Virus record (IMG/VR): IMGVR_UViG_3300042485_002236 | Location: 1 to 64,000 of that record | Length of the DNA: 64,000 nucleotides | Direction: 5' to 3' (one strand) | Origin: a virus | Shown: in pieces, positions 22,650 through 31,284 of the stretch | Position numbering within the stretch: the first letter of the stretch is position 1 | Layout: the number at the start of each line of letters is the position of its first letter | The notes under the pieces: generated by a model | What the model saw: only the letters and a program-made list of their open reading frames with translations | Told to the model about the DNA's origin: nothing | Database searches by the model: none | Made by a program: the position numbers and the translations under genes

Positions 22650-23469
22650 ACTGTAACGCTAGCTGGAATAAGTCCTGATTGATCTTAAGATCTTTCTCAA
22701 ACGACCTAATCTTACGCACCTGACGTACCTTAGCTCCGTTCAAAGCTCCTTTGAATCCTCCTTGGGTGATAGCTTCTTGGATGCGATTAAAGGTCAGCCA
22801 CAGATCATCGCCCTGGTCTTGGGTCCGGCGGCTAGAAAGAATACCCTCTAACACCTCATCCTCTACCTGAACTTCATCGCTCATCTCGATACCACGTCGA
22901 AGCAAGTAAGCCTTCATAGCGAAGTCTTTCTGCTGCACCTCCGTCATCTGTACTTCCTTCATCATATTGATAACCTCTACCTTCTTAGGTAGCGCTACTA
23001 CTGCAGTCTCGATAAGCTTCTGAAGGTCTTCAAAGCTATATCCCATATGCCGGATCTTGAAGTTAGCAAACTGCTCATCAGCAACTACCAGTCCATTGCT
23101 ACAGACAAGGCGATATAGCCCCATCATGAACTTAAACGACTGAGTTCCATCATGAGAGTTAGTAAGAATGATCTGAGGAAATACATCATCACCTTGAGCA
23201 CCTTTGATAACTAAATTAGGATTCTGGAACTTGATCATATGCTTGGAGAAGATCGAAACCTTCCCGGCTCTTCCTCGGCGCTGAGCTGCCTGGACTGGCT
23301 CCCAACCCATACTCATTAAGTCTTCTATCACCCGGCTAGTAGGTACGTGAACGTACTTATCTGATACCTCTCGGGTAGGTTTATCAATGAAGGCAAAAGG
23401 TACTACCTTCTTTAAATCTTCTATTGACATTACGCGGTCTTGCTTGCTATCTGAAATCATCATAACCAT
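22642..23469 (-). CDS. DUF932-like phage/plasmid protein
   Basis: 275 residues. The core (FPQIILTNSHDGTQSFKF, then GLYRLVCSNGLVV and a long helical C-terminus) matches DUF932, a family found on phages and plasmids with no established activity. Three ATGs cluster at the start; the one at 23463 fits the usual GGTTATG context as well as 23469. Own promoter at 23488-23519. Confidence 0.8.
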   Translation of the reverse strand: MVMMISDSKQDRVMSIEDLKKVVPFAFIDKPTREVSDKYVHVPTSRVIEDLMSMGWEPVQAAQRRGRAGKVSIFSKHMIKFQNPNLVIKGAQGDDVFPQIILTNSHDGTQSFKFMMGLYRLVCSNGLVVADEQFANFKIRHMGYSFEDLQKLIETAVVALPKKVEVINMMKEVQMTEVQQKDFAMKAYLLRRGIEMSDEVQVEDEVLEGILSSRRTQDQGDDLWLTFNRIQEAITQGGFKGALNGAKVRQVRKIRSFEKDLKINQDLFQLALQYA

Positions 23470-23487
23470 TTTGTTTTTAATTATACT

Positions 23488-23519
23488 TAAAGATAGGAAC
23501 TAACTTGATTAGATCCAAC
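23488..23519 (-). promoter_or_regulatory. Early-type promoter for 22642-23469
   Basis: Minus strand GTTG, 20 nt, TATCTTTA. Confidence 0.75.
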
Positions 23520-23523
23520 TAAC

Positions 23524-23757
23524 CTAAGTAATAATTCCTAACTTTTTTGCAGTAAGATACCCTACCACCTTACCTTCATCAGTCATGTACTGACGCTTGG
23601 TCTTAGGTAGTCCTTCATTTCTATGCTCTAACTCCTCATAGGTATTCCTGAATGACCTGGGGTAAGATAGTTCAGATGTAACAGTCCTCTTATCATCGGA
23701 CATGAAATAGGTGATAGTAGAGCCGTCTAGCCGGGTCTTAGATAAGATCTCTTTCAT
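23524..23757 (-). CDS. Hypothetical small protein
   Basis: 77 residues from ATG 23757 (MKEILSKTRLDGSTIT), which overlaps the upstream gene by 20 bp; an upstream ATG at 23799 would overlap by 62. Basic, with a KTKRQYMTDEGKVVGYLTAKK end. Unrecognised. Confidence 0.55.
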   Translation of the reverse strand: MKEILSKTRLDGSTITYFMSDDKRTVTSELSYPRSFRNTYEELEHRNEGLPKTKRQYMTDEGKVVGYLTAKKLGIIT

Positions 23758-24046
23758 TTGAGAGTTGCTTGATAAGCTGGTAAGTATCGATGGCATCATC
23801 GTAGAGCTGAGACTCCTCGTAGAACTCTAAACATTTAGCCAAAGCCTGCGGCCATTCGGTAGATGGCAAACTGATATCGTACGCAGTATCTCCTCCTTCG
23901 AAGCTAACCTCAAATAAGTCAGCGTGTTTCTTCCTAGCCTTGACAGCTACTCTGATGCCGGCGGTGATAGCATTAGTAATCTTTACGTTCTTTCCTGAAA
24001 AGAAAGTACTAAATTCTTGCGGGTTTTCGAATACAAACTGTCTCAT
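23738..24046 (-). CDS. Hypothetical protein
   Basis: 102 residues, mixed alpha/beta with an acidic C-terminal helix pair. Follows the 94-residue gene by 9 bp in the same transcript. Unrecognised. Confidence 0.65.
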   Translation of the reverse strand: MRQFVFENPQEFSTFFSGKNVKITNAITAGIRVAVKARKKHADLFEVSFEGGDTAYDISLPSTEWPQALAKCLEFYEESQLYDDAIDTYQLIKQLSNERDLI

Positions 24047-24055
24047 ATAAATTGA

Positions 24056-24340
24056 TTAGCTGTTATACAAATTACGAACAGTATGATTATTCTGCTTAAC
24101 AGCCTCCTTATTAGAGCCGTAGTAGTACACAGGTCCTTCGTATAAATAGGTCCTCATAGGTACATGAGGGTTAGACTTCTGAGTAAACTGAGGCTCGGTA
24201 ATCCGGCGAGGTCCGTCATAAGCCCGGAAAGTAATCGCAGTAACTCTACCCCAGGTCCCGGTATTATACTGAATCTCTAATACCCCAGCAGTATTAAACT
24301 CAAACTTGATCTTCTCCGTCAGTCCTCTCTTCTCGCTCAT
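24056..24340 (-). CDS. Hypothetical small protein
   Basis: 94 residues, beta-rich, many Tyr/Thr/Asn. Own promoter at 24365-24396, which lies inside the coding part of the gene upstream. Unrecognised. Confidence 0.65.
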   Translation of the reverse strand: MSEKRGLTEKIKFEFNTAGVLEIQYNTGTWGRVTAITFRAYDGPRRITEPQFTQKSNPHVPMRTYLYEGPVYYYGSNKEAVKQNNHTVRNLYNS

Positions 24341-24521
24341 AACCTTTATTTTTTTCTTCTTCGATAAAGATAGTAAATATATCCCCTCTAAGCAACTTTT
24401 CAGATAACTTTTTATTCTTCTGATCCTGCTCTAAAAGCTTATCAGCATGTTTGCTAAGAAGATACTGCTTGTTCTTCTCGCTGTCGAGCTGGGGACGCTG
24501 TCTCTTCTTAGGTACTTTCAT
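24300..24521 (-). CDS. Hypothetical basic protein overlapping a promoter
   Basis: 73 residues, very basic and helical (KKRQRPQLDSEKNKQYLLSK...). The start overlaps the stop of the HNH-like gene as ATGA, supporting translation; the last third overlaps both the promoter and the first 14 codons of the next gene. Possibly nucleic-acid binding. Confidence 0.5.
   Translation of the reverse strand: MKVPKKRQRPQLDSEKNKQYLLSKHADKLLEQDQKNKKLSEKLLRGDIFTIFIEEEKNKGYEREERTDGEDQV
24365..24396 (-). promoter_or_regulatory. Early-type promoter for 24056-24340
   Basis: Minus strand GTTG, 20 nt, TATCTTTA, internal to 24300-24521. Confidence 0.7.
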
Positions 24522-25165
24522 GCCCGGGATATAAACTCATCACCGGGCTTCTTATTGTCCTCCCACAGCCCCAGCTCTTTCAGATGGTCAATATGAGATT
24601 GATCTATCTCCCAGTCAAAATTCTTAACCTGAATCTCAATGTAATCCTCCATCTGCTCTACCTGATCGTCAGAAATAGGAGAAGCAGCATAGAGAAAGCA
24701 GCAGTTGTAACAGAGTAGTTCGATGTTATCCCGGTGGTAGTTGTGCTTATTCTTATCTTTGAAAGTCAAAATCAAAGGAATCTTTCCATCTAAGAGCCTG
24801 CTCTCACCGAAGTCACACCTCTTGCAACTCTCAGCTAAGTAACCTTCTGATATCAAAGCTGCTTTAATCTTCGCAGGCTTGAAATGCTCAACAGGAAAGG
24901 TTCCGTCCAGGATCTGCTCTAGAGGGGCTTGAGTAGCCCTACCTGTTAGAAATTTAGGTATCCCTACCCCAGCCTGATTCTTATGAGCTTCAAAGAGAGT
25001 CACACCATCCTGATTAGTATACAGGACAGCATACTTTCTGTAGTGAGGGAAAGAGCAGTGGAGGTACCGAGCTGCAGCTTTATTTGACTTAGTCATCTTA
25101 ACTGCTCGCTCGATATCCTCCCTTAGCAAAATCTTACTAGGACGCCCTTTCTTCTTCTCCTCCAC
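24518..25165 (-). CDS. HNH-fold zinc-finger protein, probably catalytically degenerate
   Basis: 215 residues. The N-terminus (KGRPSKILLREDIERAVKM..SNKAAARYLHCS) looks like a helix-turn-helix. Residues about 110-155 show the C-x2-C ... LILTFKDKNKHNYHRDNIELLCYNC frame of phage HNH proteins, but the usual 'L-x-H-x-[ND]-G' catalytic His is replaced by LTFKD. More likely a DNA-binding protein than a nuclease. Overlaps the 129-residue gene by one base. Confidence 0.7.
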   Translation of the reverse strand: MEEKKKGRPSKILLREDIERAVKMTKSNKAAARYLHCSFPHYRKYAVLYTNQDGVTLFEAHKNQAGVGIPKFLTGRATQAPLEQILDGTFPVEHFKPAKIKAALISEGYLAESCKRCDFGESRLLDGKIPLILTFKDKNKHNYHRDNIELLCYNCCFLYAASPISDDQVEQMEDYIEIQVKNFDWEIDQSHIDHLKELGLWEDNKKPGDEFISRA

Positions 25166-25554
25166 TATTCCTCTTCTTCTTCTTCTGATTCCTCGATCAC
25201 CTCTTCAGGATCTTCAAGGAGCTTGGAGTCTTCCTCATCCTCAAGCACCTTCTCAGCTTTCTCTCTCAGGGCTCGGGTATCGTCAGAAACCATAGTCGCA
25301 TCGTAGTTCTGGATCTCAGGCATCTCTTCAGCTAAACGATCAACACCAAACTCCAAAGCTACTACTCGGCGGTATACCTCCTCATCTAAAATTTCAATCT
25401 CATTATAGGTATGATCACCCTCTCCTAAAGTCAAAATCCGACCTCTCTTAGCACCCACAGTAGAGTGGTTAATACAAGTCTTAGTCTCCGGGAGAGCTTT
25501 TACACGCAGGGGATTAATCTCATCCCCACACACACTACAAAACCTTTTATTCAT
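25165..25554 (-). CDS. Zinc-finger protein with acidic tail (DksA/TraR-like finger)
   Basis: 129 residues. N-terminal CSVCGDEINPLRVKALPETKTC followed by INHS gives three Cys plus His in the spacing of a DksA/TraR C4 finger. The tail is a nearly continuous Glu run (EEVIEESEEEEEE). DksA/TraR relatives modulate RNA polymerase; that role here is inferred. Own promoter. Confidence 0.65.
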   Translation of the reverse strand: MNKRFCSVCGDEINPLRVKALPETKTCINHSTVGAKRGRILTLGEGDHTYNEIEILDEEVYRRVVALEFGVDRLAEEMPEIQNYDATMVSDDTRALREKAEKVLEDEEDSKLLEDPEEVIEESEEEEEE

Positions 25555-25572
25555 ATTCTATTTTTATTTAAC

Positions 25573-25604
25573 TAAAGATAGTAACTAGTCAACTAGTCTC
25601 CAAC
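25573..25604 (-). promoter_or_regulatory. Early-type promoter for 25165-25554
   Basis: Minus strand GTTG, 20 nt, TATCTTTA. Confidence 0.75.
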
Positions 25605-25607
25605 TTT

Positions 25608-26012
25608 TTACTTAAACTTTTGAATAGCTTCCCAGACATCCTCCGGGGTACGGAAAGCAATCTTTTGCTCTTTCTTCTCAACAGTTACTGAGATGTTACC
25701 ATCCCACTCCTCTTTGTCGTTGTAGTCGATCTCATTTAAGTAAAGCTCAATTAAGAATACCTGCTCCCTGTTGAAGGCAATCCGCATAAGATTCTCAATA
25801 ACCCTGAAGAACTTATCCTCGTACTGGGTTGTATCCATTCCAATCTCCGATGCTACGAAGTTGGTCCTGTCGTCAATCTCTTTTAAAAGCTTGACTATCT
25901 CGATAAATAATTCTTTAGTCATAGCTTCTCTGTTTCGGGGTACCTCTTTAATTCTGTACTTCAAAGGTATAACATCCTTGAGTATTTGTCTAAGCATTTC
26001 TTTAGGCTTCAT
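25608..26012 (-). CDS. Hypothetical helical protein
   Basis: 134 residues, charged and helical. The ATG overlaps the stop of the 51-residue gene (ATGA), and a TATATTTA element at 26023-26030 inside that gene (with a poor -33, TTTA) could add a start site. Unrecognised. Confidence 0.65.
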   Translation of the reverse strand: MKPKEMLRQILKDVIPLKYRIKEVPRNREAMTKELFIEIVKLLKEIDDRTNFVASEIGMDTTQYEDKFFRVIENLMRIAFNREQVFLIELYLNEIDYNDKEEWDGNISVTVEKKEQKIAFRTPEDVWEAIQKFK

Positions 26013-26164
26013 CTTGTGACGCTAAATATACTTAGAAAATTTTTAAGCGATAAATGCTTTCTTTCGGCAAAGTTTTTTGCTGCTGCTAATCGGGTAAATG
26101 CTCGGGTAGACCCAATCACCTCCTGGCTACTATCTGTAAGACTGTAGAAAGAAAATTTCTTCAT
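26009..26164 (-). CDS. Hypothetical 51-residue basic protein
   Basis: Starts MKKFSFYSLTDSSQEV and ends NFLSIFSVTR. Basic, with one amphipathic helix (RAFTRLAAAKNFAERK). Coupled to the gene after it by ATGA. Unrecognised. Confidence 0.55.
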   Translation of the reverse strand: MKKFSFYSLTDSSQEVIGSTRAFTRLAAAKNFAERKHLSLKNFLSIFSVTR

Positions 26165-26178
26165 AAAAGTAAACTAAA

Positions 26179-26520
26179 TTAAGCTTGAGTTCCTAATGCC
26201 TGCCGAATAATTTTGTCTACATACTCGATGTAAATAAAGAAGCCAATCACTGACTTGTCCTTGAGCTGCCTGTCCCGCTCTACCTGCATACCGAATTGCT
26301 TCAAGCCTGAGTCGAGTTTATCACTCAATGCCATAGCAATCTCATTCTGCTCGGTAGGATTGATAGGAGACATATCGGCAGGGATAAACTGCACTTTAAT
26401 TCCTTTTTTGTTAGGATCTTCGTTAACGTCTACTTTAAGTACAAACTGCTTACCCTTGAAGTTTACCTTAGTAGCTTCAGCAATTACGTTTTGGATTTCT
26501 TTTAAAAGTAGTTCTTTCAT
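26179..26520 (-). CDS. Hypothetical protein
   Basis: 113 residues; helical start then beta strands (QFVLKVDVNEDPNKKGIKVQFIP) and a helical end. Both promoter types lie upstream (26525-26556 and 26573-26581). Unrecognised. Confidence 0.65.
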   Translation of the reverse strand: MKELLLKEIQNVIAEATKVNFKGKQFVLKVDVNEDPNKKGIKVQFIPADMSPINPTEQNEIAMALSDKLDSGLKQFGMQVERDRQLKDKSVIGFFIYIEYVDKIIRQALGTQA

Positions 26521-26524
26521 AGCT

Positions 26525-26556
26525 TAAATATAAGAATAATTTAGTTTCGATCCAAC
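26525..26556 (-). promoter_or_regulatory. Early-type promoter for 26179-26520
   Basis: Minus strand GTTG, 20 nt, TATATTTA; only four bases separate it from the ATG, so the transcript would be nearly leaderless. Confidence 0.65.
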
Positions 26557-26675
26557 TGGTCGCTATCCTTTTTATAAATAGGACTTACTTTTTTCTTCCT
26601 ATTGGTCTTGATAGGCTGGTAAGGACGAGATTCTTCCTCTAGCCGATCTAAGTCCTGTAAATGGATCTTACCCAT
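26541..26675 (-). CDS. Hypothetical 44-residue protein
   Basis: Starts MGKIHLQDLDRLEEES and ends KKDSDQLDRN; charged, probably disordered. Its ATG lies five bases below the stop of the glycosyltransferase gene. Weak case because two promoter motifs lie inside it. Confidence 0.45.
   Translation of the reverse strand: MGKIHLQDLDRLEEESRPYQPIKTNRKKKVSPIYKKDSDQLDRN
26573..26581 (-). promoter_or_regulatory. Late-type CTATTTATA motif before 26179-26520
   Basis: Minus strand CTATTTATA, 53 bases above the ATG and inside the 44-residue gene. Confidence 0.45.
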
Positions 26676-26679
26676 CTGT

Positions 26680-27867
26680 TTATAGATTGATTAAAGTGTT
26701 CTGATATTCAGTTAGTGCTTTAATCTTTAAAGTCATAGTACCTAACATGAACTTACCTGGACTTCCATTCATTTGTAGTATCAAAGGTAGCTGTTGTAGT
26801 ATCTGAAAGTCTCCTTCTTTAAAAGTGTCTCTATCTATTCCAATTATTACTTCATTCTCTAGTTTATCCAAAGGAGTAGTCTTAACCTTCTTACTAAGAT
26901 CTATTTTGGTATTGGGCTGCTCTTTATCCAAATAGTGCGAGGTTAGCACTTGCATCTCATCATCGATTAGAATAGTTGAACACCATGGCTCTAATAACTC
27001 CAATAGCTCGCTGTTACATCCTGTAACTTTAATCCCAATATCGTATTTAGGGTATACGATAGGTTTCATTAAAGCATCGTGTTTAACAAAGTGGCCCCAT
27101 TTGCGTATAAAGTTTCGAGAACTTCTTTGATTCTGTGCTAGCCACTCCGGACTATCTTCGTAGATGTTCTTAGCTTTATCAGCCGTATTACGTCTACTCC
27201 CTCTGCAGGTCATGTGGTAAACACATCCGTGCCAAGTCTGTACAAATGTTATTCCATCAAGGAGGAACCGGTTAAAGATATCTGAATCTTCTTTTGATTG
27301 AGGTGCGTAGAGAGGGTCATGTCCTCCGATCTTTTGGAAGTCTTCTCGGTAAAATGCCCAGGGGGCAAACACGCCTTCGGTAACATTATCATTAGGTACT
27401 CGGGAATTAATAAAAGCAAGCAAAGCTTCTTCCTTAAACTCTTCCGGCTCTACACCAAAGTCTCTTAAAATCTTCTCTGGGCCGTCTGGGTGTAGAGGGG
27501 GTTCAATTCTAGTAAGAGAGACAATTGTGCGAGGTTTAATCTCCTGTTCAATAGCATCTAGTGCTCCTGGGCATAAGTACATATCGGCATGGTAGATCAT
27601 AGCGATATCCTTTGTTGCTACTTCGTTGATTAAACGGTCGTATAAAATTGTGTGACCTAACCTTTCAGGTCCCTCGTTACGAATCCATTTAAAGTTAGGA
27701 TCTTTCTTTTCTGTTTCCATACACCAGTCCCAGGTGCCGTCTGTAGATGCGTCATCTGCTACACAGATCTCTACCTCATGATCGCCTTGATTCTTTCTAA
27801 TAGCTTGGTAGGACCACTTAAGGTACTTTAAGTTGTTCCGGCTAGGTTGTATAAAACTAATTTTCAT
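26680..27867 (-). CDS. Family 2-type glycosyltransferase
   Basis: 395 residues. GT-A start (KISFIQPSRNNLKYLKWSYQ), ADDASTDGTWDW loop for the nucleotide-sugar, a 'YHAD' metal-binding equivalent of DxD near residue 93 and ED acid/base region 'SKEDSDIFNR'. The last 130 residues form an extra domain. It transfers a sugar from an NDP donor; acceptor unknown. Last gene of the sugar island, overlapping the epimerase gene by 11 bp. Confidence 0.82.
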   Translation of the reverse strand: MKISFIQPSRNNLKYLKWSYQAIRKNQGDHEVEICVADDASTDGTWDWCMETEKKDPNFKWIRNEGPERLGHTILYDRLINEVATKDIAMIYHADMYLCPGALDAIEQEIKPRTIVSLTRIEPPLHPDGPEKILRDFGVEPEEFKEEALLAFINSRVPNDNVTEGVFAPWAFYREDFQKIGGHDPLYAPQSKEDSDIFNRFLLDGITFVQTWHGCVYHMTCRGSRRNTADKAKNIYEDSPEWLAQNQRSSRNFIRKWGHFVKHDALMKPIVYPKYDIGIKVTGCNSELLELLEPWCSTILIDDEMQVLTSHYLDKEQPNTKIDLSKKVKTTPLDKLENEVIIGIDRDTFKEGDFQILQQLPLILQMNGSPGKFMLGTMTLKIKALTEYQNTLINL

Positions 27868-28708
27868 TTAAAATCTTTCTTAAATAATCTTCTAAGTTAC
27901 GAGATGGGTTCCAACCCAGGACCTCAGCTGCAGTAGGATCGGTGTTTAAGGTTATAAGAGCTTCTCCTGGTTGAGCTGGAAGGTAGTCGGCTATCTGGTT
28001 AAACATTTTTAACACTTCGTTAACTGAATGGTTCTTACCTCTTCCTAGTTCGAATTCGTATCCATATGCCTGCTTATACATGATAAGGATAAGGGCATTA
28101 ATAATATCATCAACGTGAGTAAAGTCTCGTCTCTGTTCTCCATCCCCATAAATTACGAACTTTTCTTTATTCTCCCAACTCCTAATCCACTTTCCAATTA
28201 AAGTTGTATACCCGCCTTCTGTGAGCTGGTGAGGTCCGTAAACATTATAAAAGCGGGCAATAGAGGCTTTTAATCCATAGTGCTTTTGGTATAGCTTTAT
28301 AATATCTTCACCTAAGTCTTTTGAGAAAGTGTAAGGGTTCTTGAACTTACCGCTGTGCTTGGATGAAGAACCTGCGTAGATTAAAGGTATATTGTTTTTA
28401 ATACAAAACTTTACAACCTCATAGGTTCCATTAAAGTTTGTATCAATGTATTGATTAGGTCTTTCAAATGATGGACCAATTCTTGCAATTGCAGCCATGT
28501 GAAATACTAAATCAAAATCTTTAAAAACACTATACATTGTAGATATTGTTTGAATATTACCACTCCAATACTTACATCCTTCTACTTCGTTTGATTTTAA
28601 TCCAGTTGAGTAGTTATCAAACGATTGAACTTCATGCCCATCTTTCAATAACTTTTTGATTAAGTTTGTTCCTATAAAACCGGCGCCGCCTGTAACTAGA
28701 ACTTTCAT
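27857..28708 (-). CDS. NAD-dependent sugar epimerase/dehydratase (extended SDR)
   Basis: 283 residues. GxxGxxG NAD-binding motif (VTGGAGFIGTNL), the YxxxK pair in PYTFSKDLGED, and the substrate-domain signature RFYNVYGPHQ. Closest in pattern to UDP-glucose 4-epimerase/GDP-mannose dehydratase relatives. It acts on a nucleotide-sugar in the cytoplasm. Starts on the last base of the gene before it. Confidence 0.85.
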   Translation of the reverse strand: MKVLVTGGAGFIGTNLIKKLLKDGHEVQSFDNYSTGLKSNEVEGCKYWSGNIQTISTMYSVFKDFDLVFHMAAIARIGPSFERPNQYIDTNFNGTYEVVKFCIKNNIPLIYAGSSSKHSGKFKNPYTFSKDLGEDIIKLYQKHYGLKASIARFYNVYGPHQLTEGGYTTLIGKWIRSWENKEKFVIYGDGEQRRDFTHVDDIINALILIMYKQAYGYEFELGRGKNHSVNEVLKMFNQIADYLPAQPGEALITLNTDPTAAEVLGWNPSRNLEDYLRKILNEN

Positions 28709-29640
28709 TACAATATTTCTTTAATAAATTCAAATACCCTAGAATAATCTCGATAACCTCTTTTAACTATTTCGTCTAAAGTATCAACTACAGGTAATAC
28801 CTTTGCTTTAGATAGTTTATTAAAATAGGATTCTCCTTCAAAATAGCCCGGTCTAATATCTTTAGAAGTATTTACGTAAATAATAACAGGTTTATTAAAG
28901 TAGCTACAAAGTATACTTGAACCTCCGCCCATAGATATAAATCCTTCTGCGCTAGAGTATATTTCTAACTGAGCTTCATTATATGTACCCCCTACCTCAT
29001 TAACAATATCATCAAGTAGGTATACATTCTCAAAGTACTCTGTAAGCTGGTAGTCGGTGATTACTCCTTGACCTTCTACATTGGCTACGATATCTCTATT
29101 CTGTAGTTCATTAGGATCGGTAGTAAACTCTGTATTACGAGGTCGTTTATAGATAATGTTATAACCTTTTTCGGTTAGAATGTTGAACATAGTATACAAG
29201 CTCTCTATATCGAAGTATCCGATAGGTGCCTGCCCGTGCTCTAAGTTAAACCTATTTGAGATAATAACATAGTTACTTAAAGCAGGTACTCCTTTTTTAG
29301 AATACTTCTCAGCATAAGGAGGTGCTACCCATTGAGAGTAATCTAACCATCCGTTGGCTTGTTGCTGCTCTTGTTCAGTAAGTAGACTATAGTCTTTCCC
29401 AAAAATAGCTAGAGCATTATGATGTACCCAGGTGTTAGGCAAATTCTGTACCCCGTTAGTAGAATTATCTACAGACCTGTTAGTATATTTTTCTTCTACT
29501 TCGTCACAAAACCAGTAGTAAGGTTTCATTCCTTTACTTGTTATCACCTTAACGTACTCTCCTTGCTCTTTAAGCCAGTAGGCATAAGGAGCTGCACATA
29601 CAAGCTCGTAGCCAAACTCTGGGTTTAGGTCAATTATCAT
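28708..29640 (-). CDS. Probable GT-B-like glycosyltransferase
   Basis: 310 residues. No classical motif, but the C-terminal half (QLEIYSSAEGFISMGGGSSILCSYFNKPVIIYV) has the Gly-rich turn and 'S-x-L-x-x-Y-x-K-P' layout used by GT-B enzymes to bind the donor nucleotide. Position among glycosyltransferases supports the call; family not certain. Confidence 0.55.
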   Translation of the reverse strand: MIIDLNPEFGYELVCAAPYAYWLKEQGEYVKVITSKGMKPYYWFCDEVEEKYTNRSVDNSTNGVQNLPNTWVHHNALAIFGKDYSLLTEQEQQQANGWLDYSQWVAPPYAEKYSKKGVPALSNYVIISNRFNLEHGQAPIGYFDIESLYTMFNILTEKGYNIIYKRPRNTEFTTDPNELQNRDIVANVEGQGVITDYQLTEYFENVYLLDDIVNEVGGTYNEAQLEIYSSAEGFISMGGGSSILCSYFNKPVIIYVNTSKDIRPGYFEGESYFNKLSKAKVLPVVDTLDEIVKRGYRDYSRVFEFIKEIL

Positions 29641-30349
29641 AGTAGTACTCTTTTAACTCGATGAGCTGCTCTTTAATTGATTTCGTTTCTATTCCTCCTA
29701 CAAGGCATTTATTTACTTCTACTAAAGGGTTTGGTATGATTTCAATATCCTTATTAAACACTTCTTTTATTAAAGATAGTAAATTAAATTTAGATAGGCA
29801 AGTACTTTGAATAATATTTTCTACCCCGTAACTATCCCAATCTTGCATTAAACTATAACACTGTTTAGCCCATTCTAAAGTTGTAATACCGCTCCACATC
29901 GCTTTGCTGTAGCCGGTAACACTTCCTTCGCTATTTAAAAACCATCCCAATAAGCTTACTTTAGAATCTAGCTCAGGACCAATTATTGACGTCTTAAGTA
30001 TCTTAGTCCTTGTTCCTTTCAATATAAGAAAATCTCTAGCTACTCTTTTAGAAACTCCATATTCATCGCTATCCATTTCACAATCTGTTCCTGGATGGAT
30101 AACTTTAGTGTTTGCTAAAGTATCTAGCCAGTGCGGTAAAGTTTCGTTAATAGAAAAGTCTTTAGTCCGTTGAGGGATAGCTCCAATACAGTTAATAATA
30201 TATTCTCCTTTAAAAGAAGTTACTGCATCGGCAAAATCAGGAGTTAAGTAACGGAAGGGGGTAACAGTGACTGTGATCCCGTTATCAGAAAGGTACTCGC
30301 AAACCATGTGTCCGAGCATCCCTTTGTGCCCTAGTATTAGAACGTTCAT
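29630..30349 (-). CDS. RmlD-like NAD(P)-dependent sugar reductase
   Basis: 239 residues. Starts MNVLILGHKGMLGHMV, the RmlD/CapF type GxxGxLG motif, and has YxxxK in DEYGVSKRVARDF. Such enzymes reduce a 4-keto NDP-deoxysugar. It is directly downstream of the 4,6-dehydratase (overlap 4 bp), the same order as CapE-CapF in UDP-FucNAc pathways; the substrate is inferred from that pairing. Confidence 0.75.
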   Translation of the reverse strand: MNVLILGHKGMLGHMVCEYLSDNGITVTVTPFRYLTPDFADAVTSFKGEYIINCIGAIPQRTKDFSINETLPHWLDTLANTKVIHPGTDCEMDSDEYGVSKRVARDFLILKGTRTKILKTSIIGPELDSKVSLLGWFLNSEGSVTGYSKAMWSGITTLEWAKQCYSLMQDWDSYGVENIIQSTCLSKFNLLSLIKEVFNKDIEIIPNPLVEVNKCLVGGIETKSIKEQLIELKEYYYDN

Positions 30350-31284
30350 TGGAAGTAATTATTATGTTGCAAAATATCTTCAAGTTCCTGCTTACTTACT
30401 ACCACTTGATCGCTTGTAAATTCTTCCCAGCTTACTTCCCTATCTGAGATATCTTTGTAATGCATGTAGTAGGTGTTATTACCTACATTAAAAAATGTTC
30501 TTGGCCTCTCCTCCTTTGAAACCATCATTTCATGCAACTTTTCAGAGATGCGTGGTGTGCCGAGTTTATATTCTAATCCAAACTTTTCAGCATAAATTTC
30601 AAACAGATCTCTTACCTTAAAAGCGTTTAAATTAGGTATGACATTGTACCCAGTTTCTTGTAGACCTGCCTCAATAAGGTCAATAGCTTGCTCGATATCG
30701 ATCATAAAACGAGTCATCTCAGGAGAGTATAGAGTAAGTTTATAACCTTTTCTGATTGCATCCCACATCAAAGGGATAATTGAACCGGTTGAGTTCAGTA
30801 CGTTACCGTAGATAGCAGTGGAAAGCTTAACGTTAGACTTTTCAGCATTTACGATAAAAGCTTCTCCTGCTACAAACTTCATAGCACCGTATAGGGTTGT
30901 AGCTGCTCTAGATTTATCTGAGGAGATAAAGCAAGCTGCTTTAAAGTTATTCTCTTCTGCTACTCTTCTAGAATTAATAGCTCCATCTACAATCACTCGT
31001 ACTCCTTCTTCTACATTCTGATCTACAGCTTCAATCTGTTTTAGAGATGCAGCAAAAATCCCAATAGTATGTCCGGCAGAAGCTCTTTTAAGCAAGTCGT
31101 AGTTGCGAACGTCTCCTATGACACAATTAATGTTTGGGAACTCTTTTTTAAGATAGTAGTGCTTTGCCTCGTCTCTAGAGTACACTGTTATTTCATTATC
31201 AGTATAATACCTCTTAACAAGATTCCGGCCTAGGTATCCTGCTCCGCCAGTGATAAAAATCTTTTCACTTTCCATAACCTTCAA
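30346..31284 (-). CDS. NDP-sugar 4,6-dehydratase (FlaA1/CapE/PseB type)
   Basis: 312 residues. ITGGAGYLGRNLVKRYY Rossmann motif, 'VYSRDEAKHYYLKKEF' cofactor segment, and SSDKSRAATTLYGAMK where the family has STDKA...YGxxK. Removes water from UDP-HexNAc or a related donor to give a 4-keto-6-deoxy product. A CTATTTATA motif at 31333-31341 lies 49 bp upstream. Confidence 0.82.
   Translation of the reverse strand: MKVMESEKIFITGGAGYLGRNLVKRYYTDNEITVYSRDEAKHYYLKKEFPNINCVIGDVRNYDLLKRASAGHTIGIFAASLKQIEAVDQNVEEGVRVIVDGAINSRRVAEENNFKAACFISSDKSRAATTLYGAMKFVAGEAFIVNAEKSNVKLSTAIYGNVLNSTGSIIPLMWDAIRKGYKLTLYSPEMTRFMIDIEQAIDLIEAGLQETGYNVIPNLNAFKVRDLFEIYAEKFGLEYKLGTPRISEKLHEMMVSKEERPRTFFNVGNNTYYMHYKDISDREVSWEEFTSDQVVVSKQELEDILQHNNYFQ

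Noticed and set aside
22410-22682. 90-codon plus-strand frame
   Set aside because: Overlaps the 54-residue minus gene and hairpins, with no plus-strand promoter or ribosome site.
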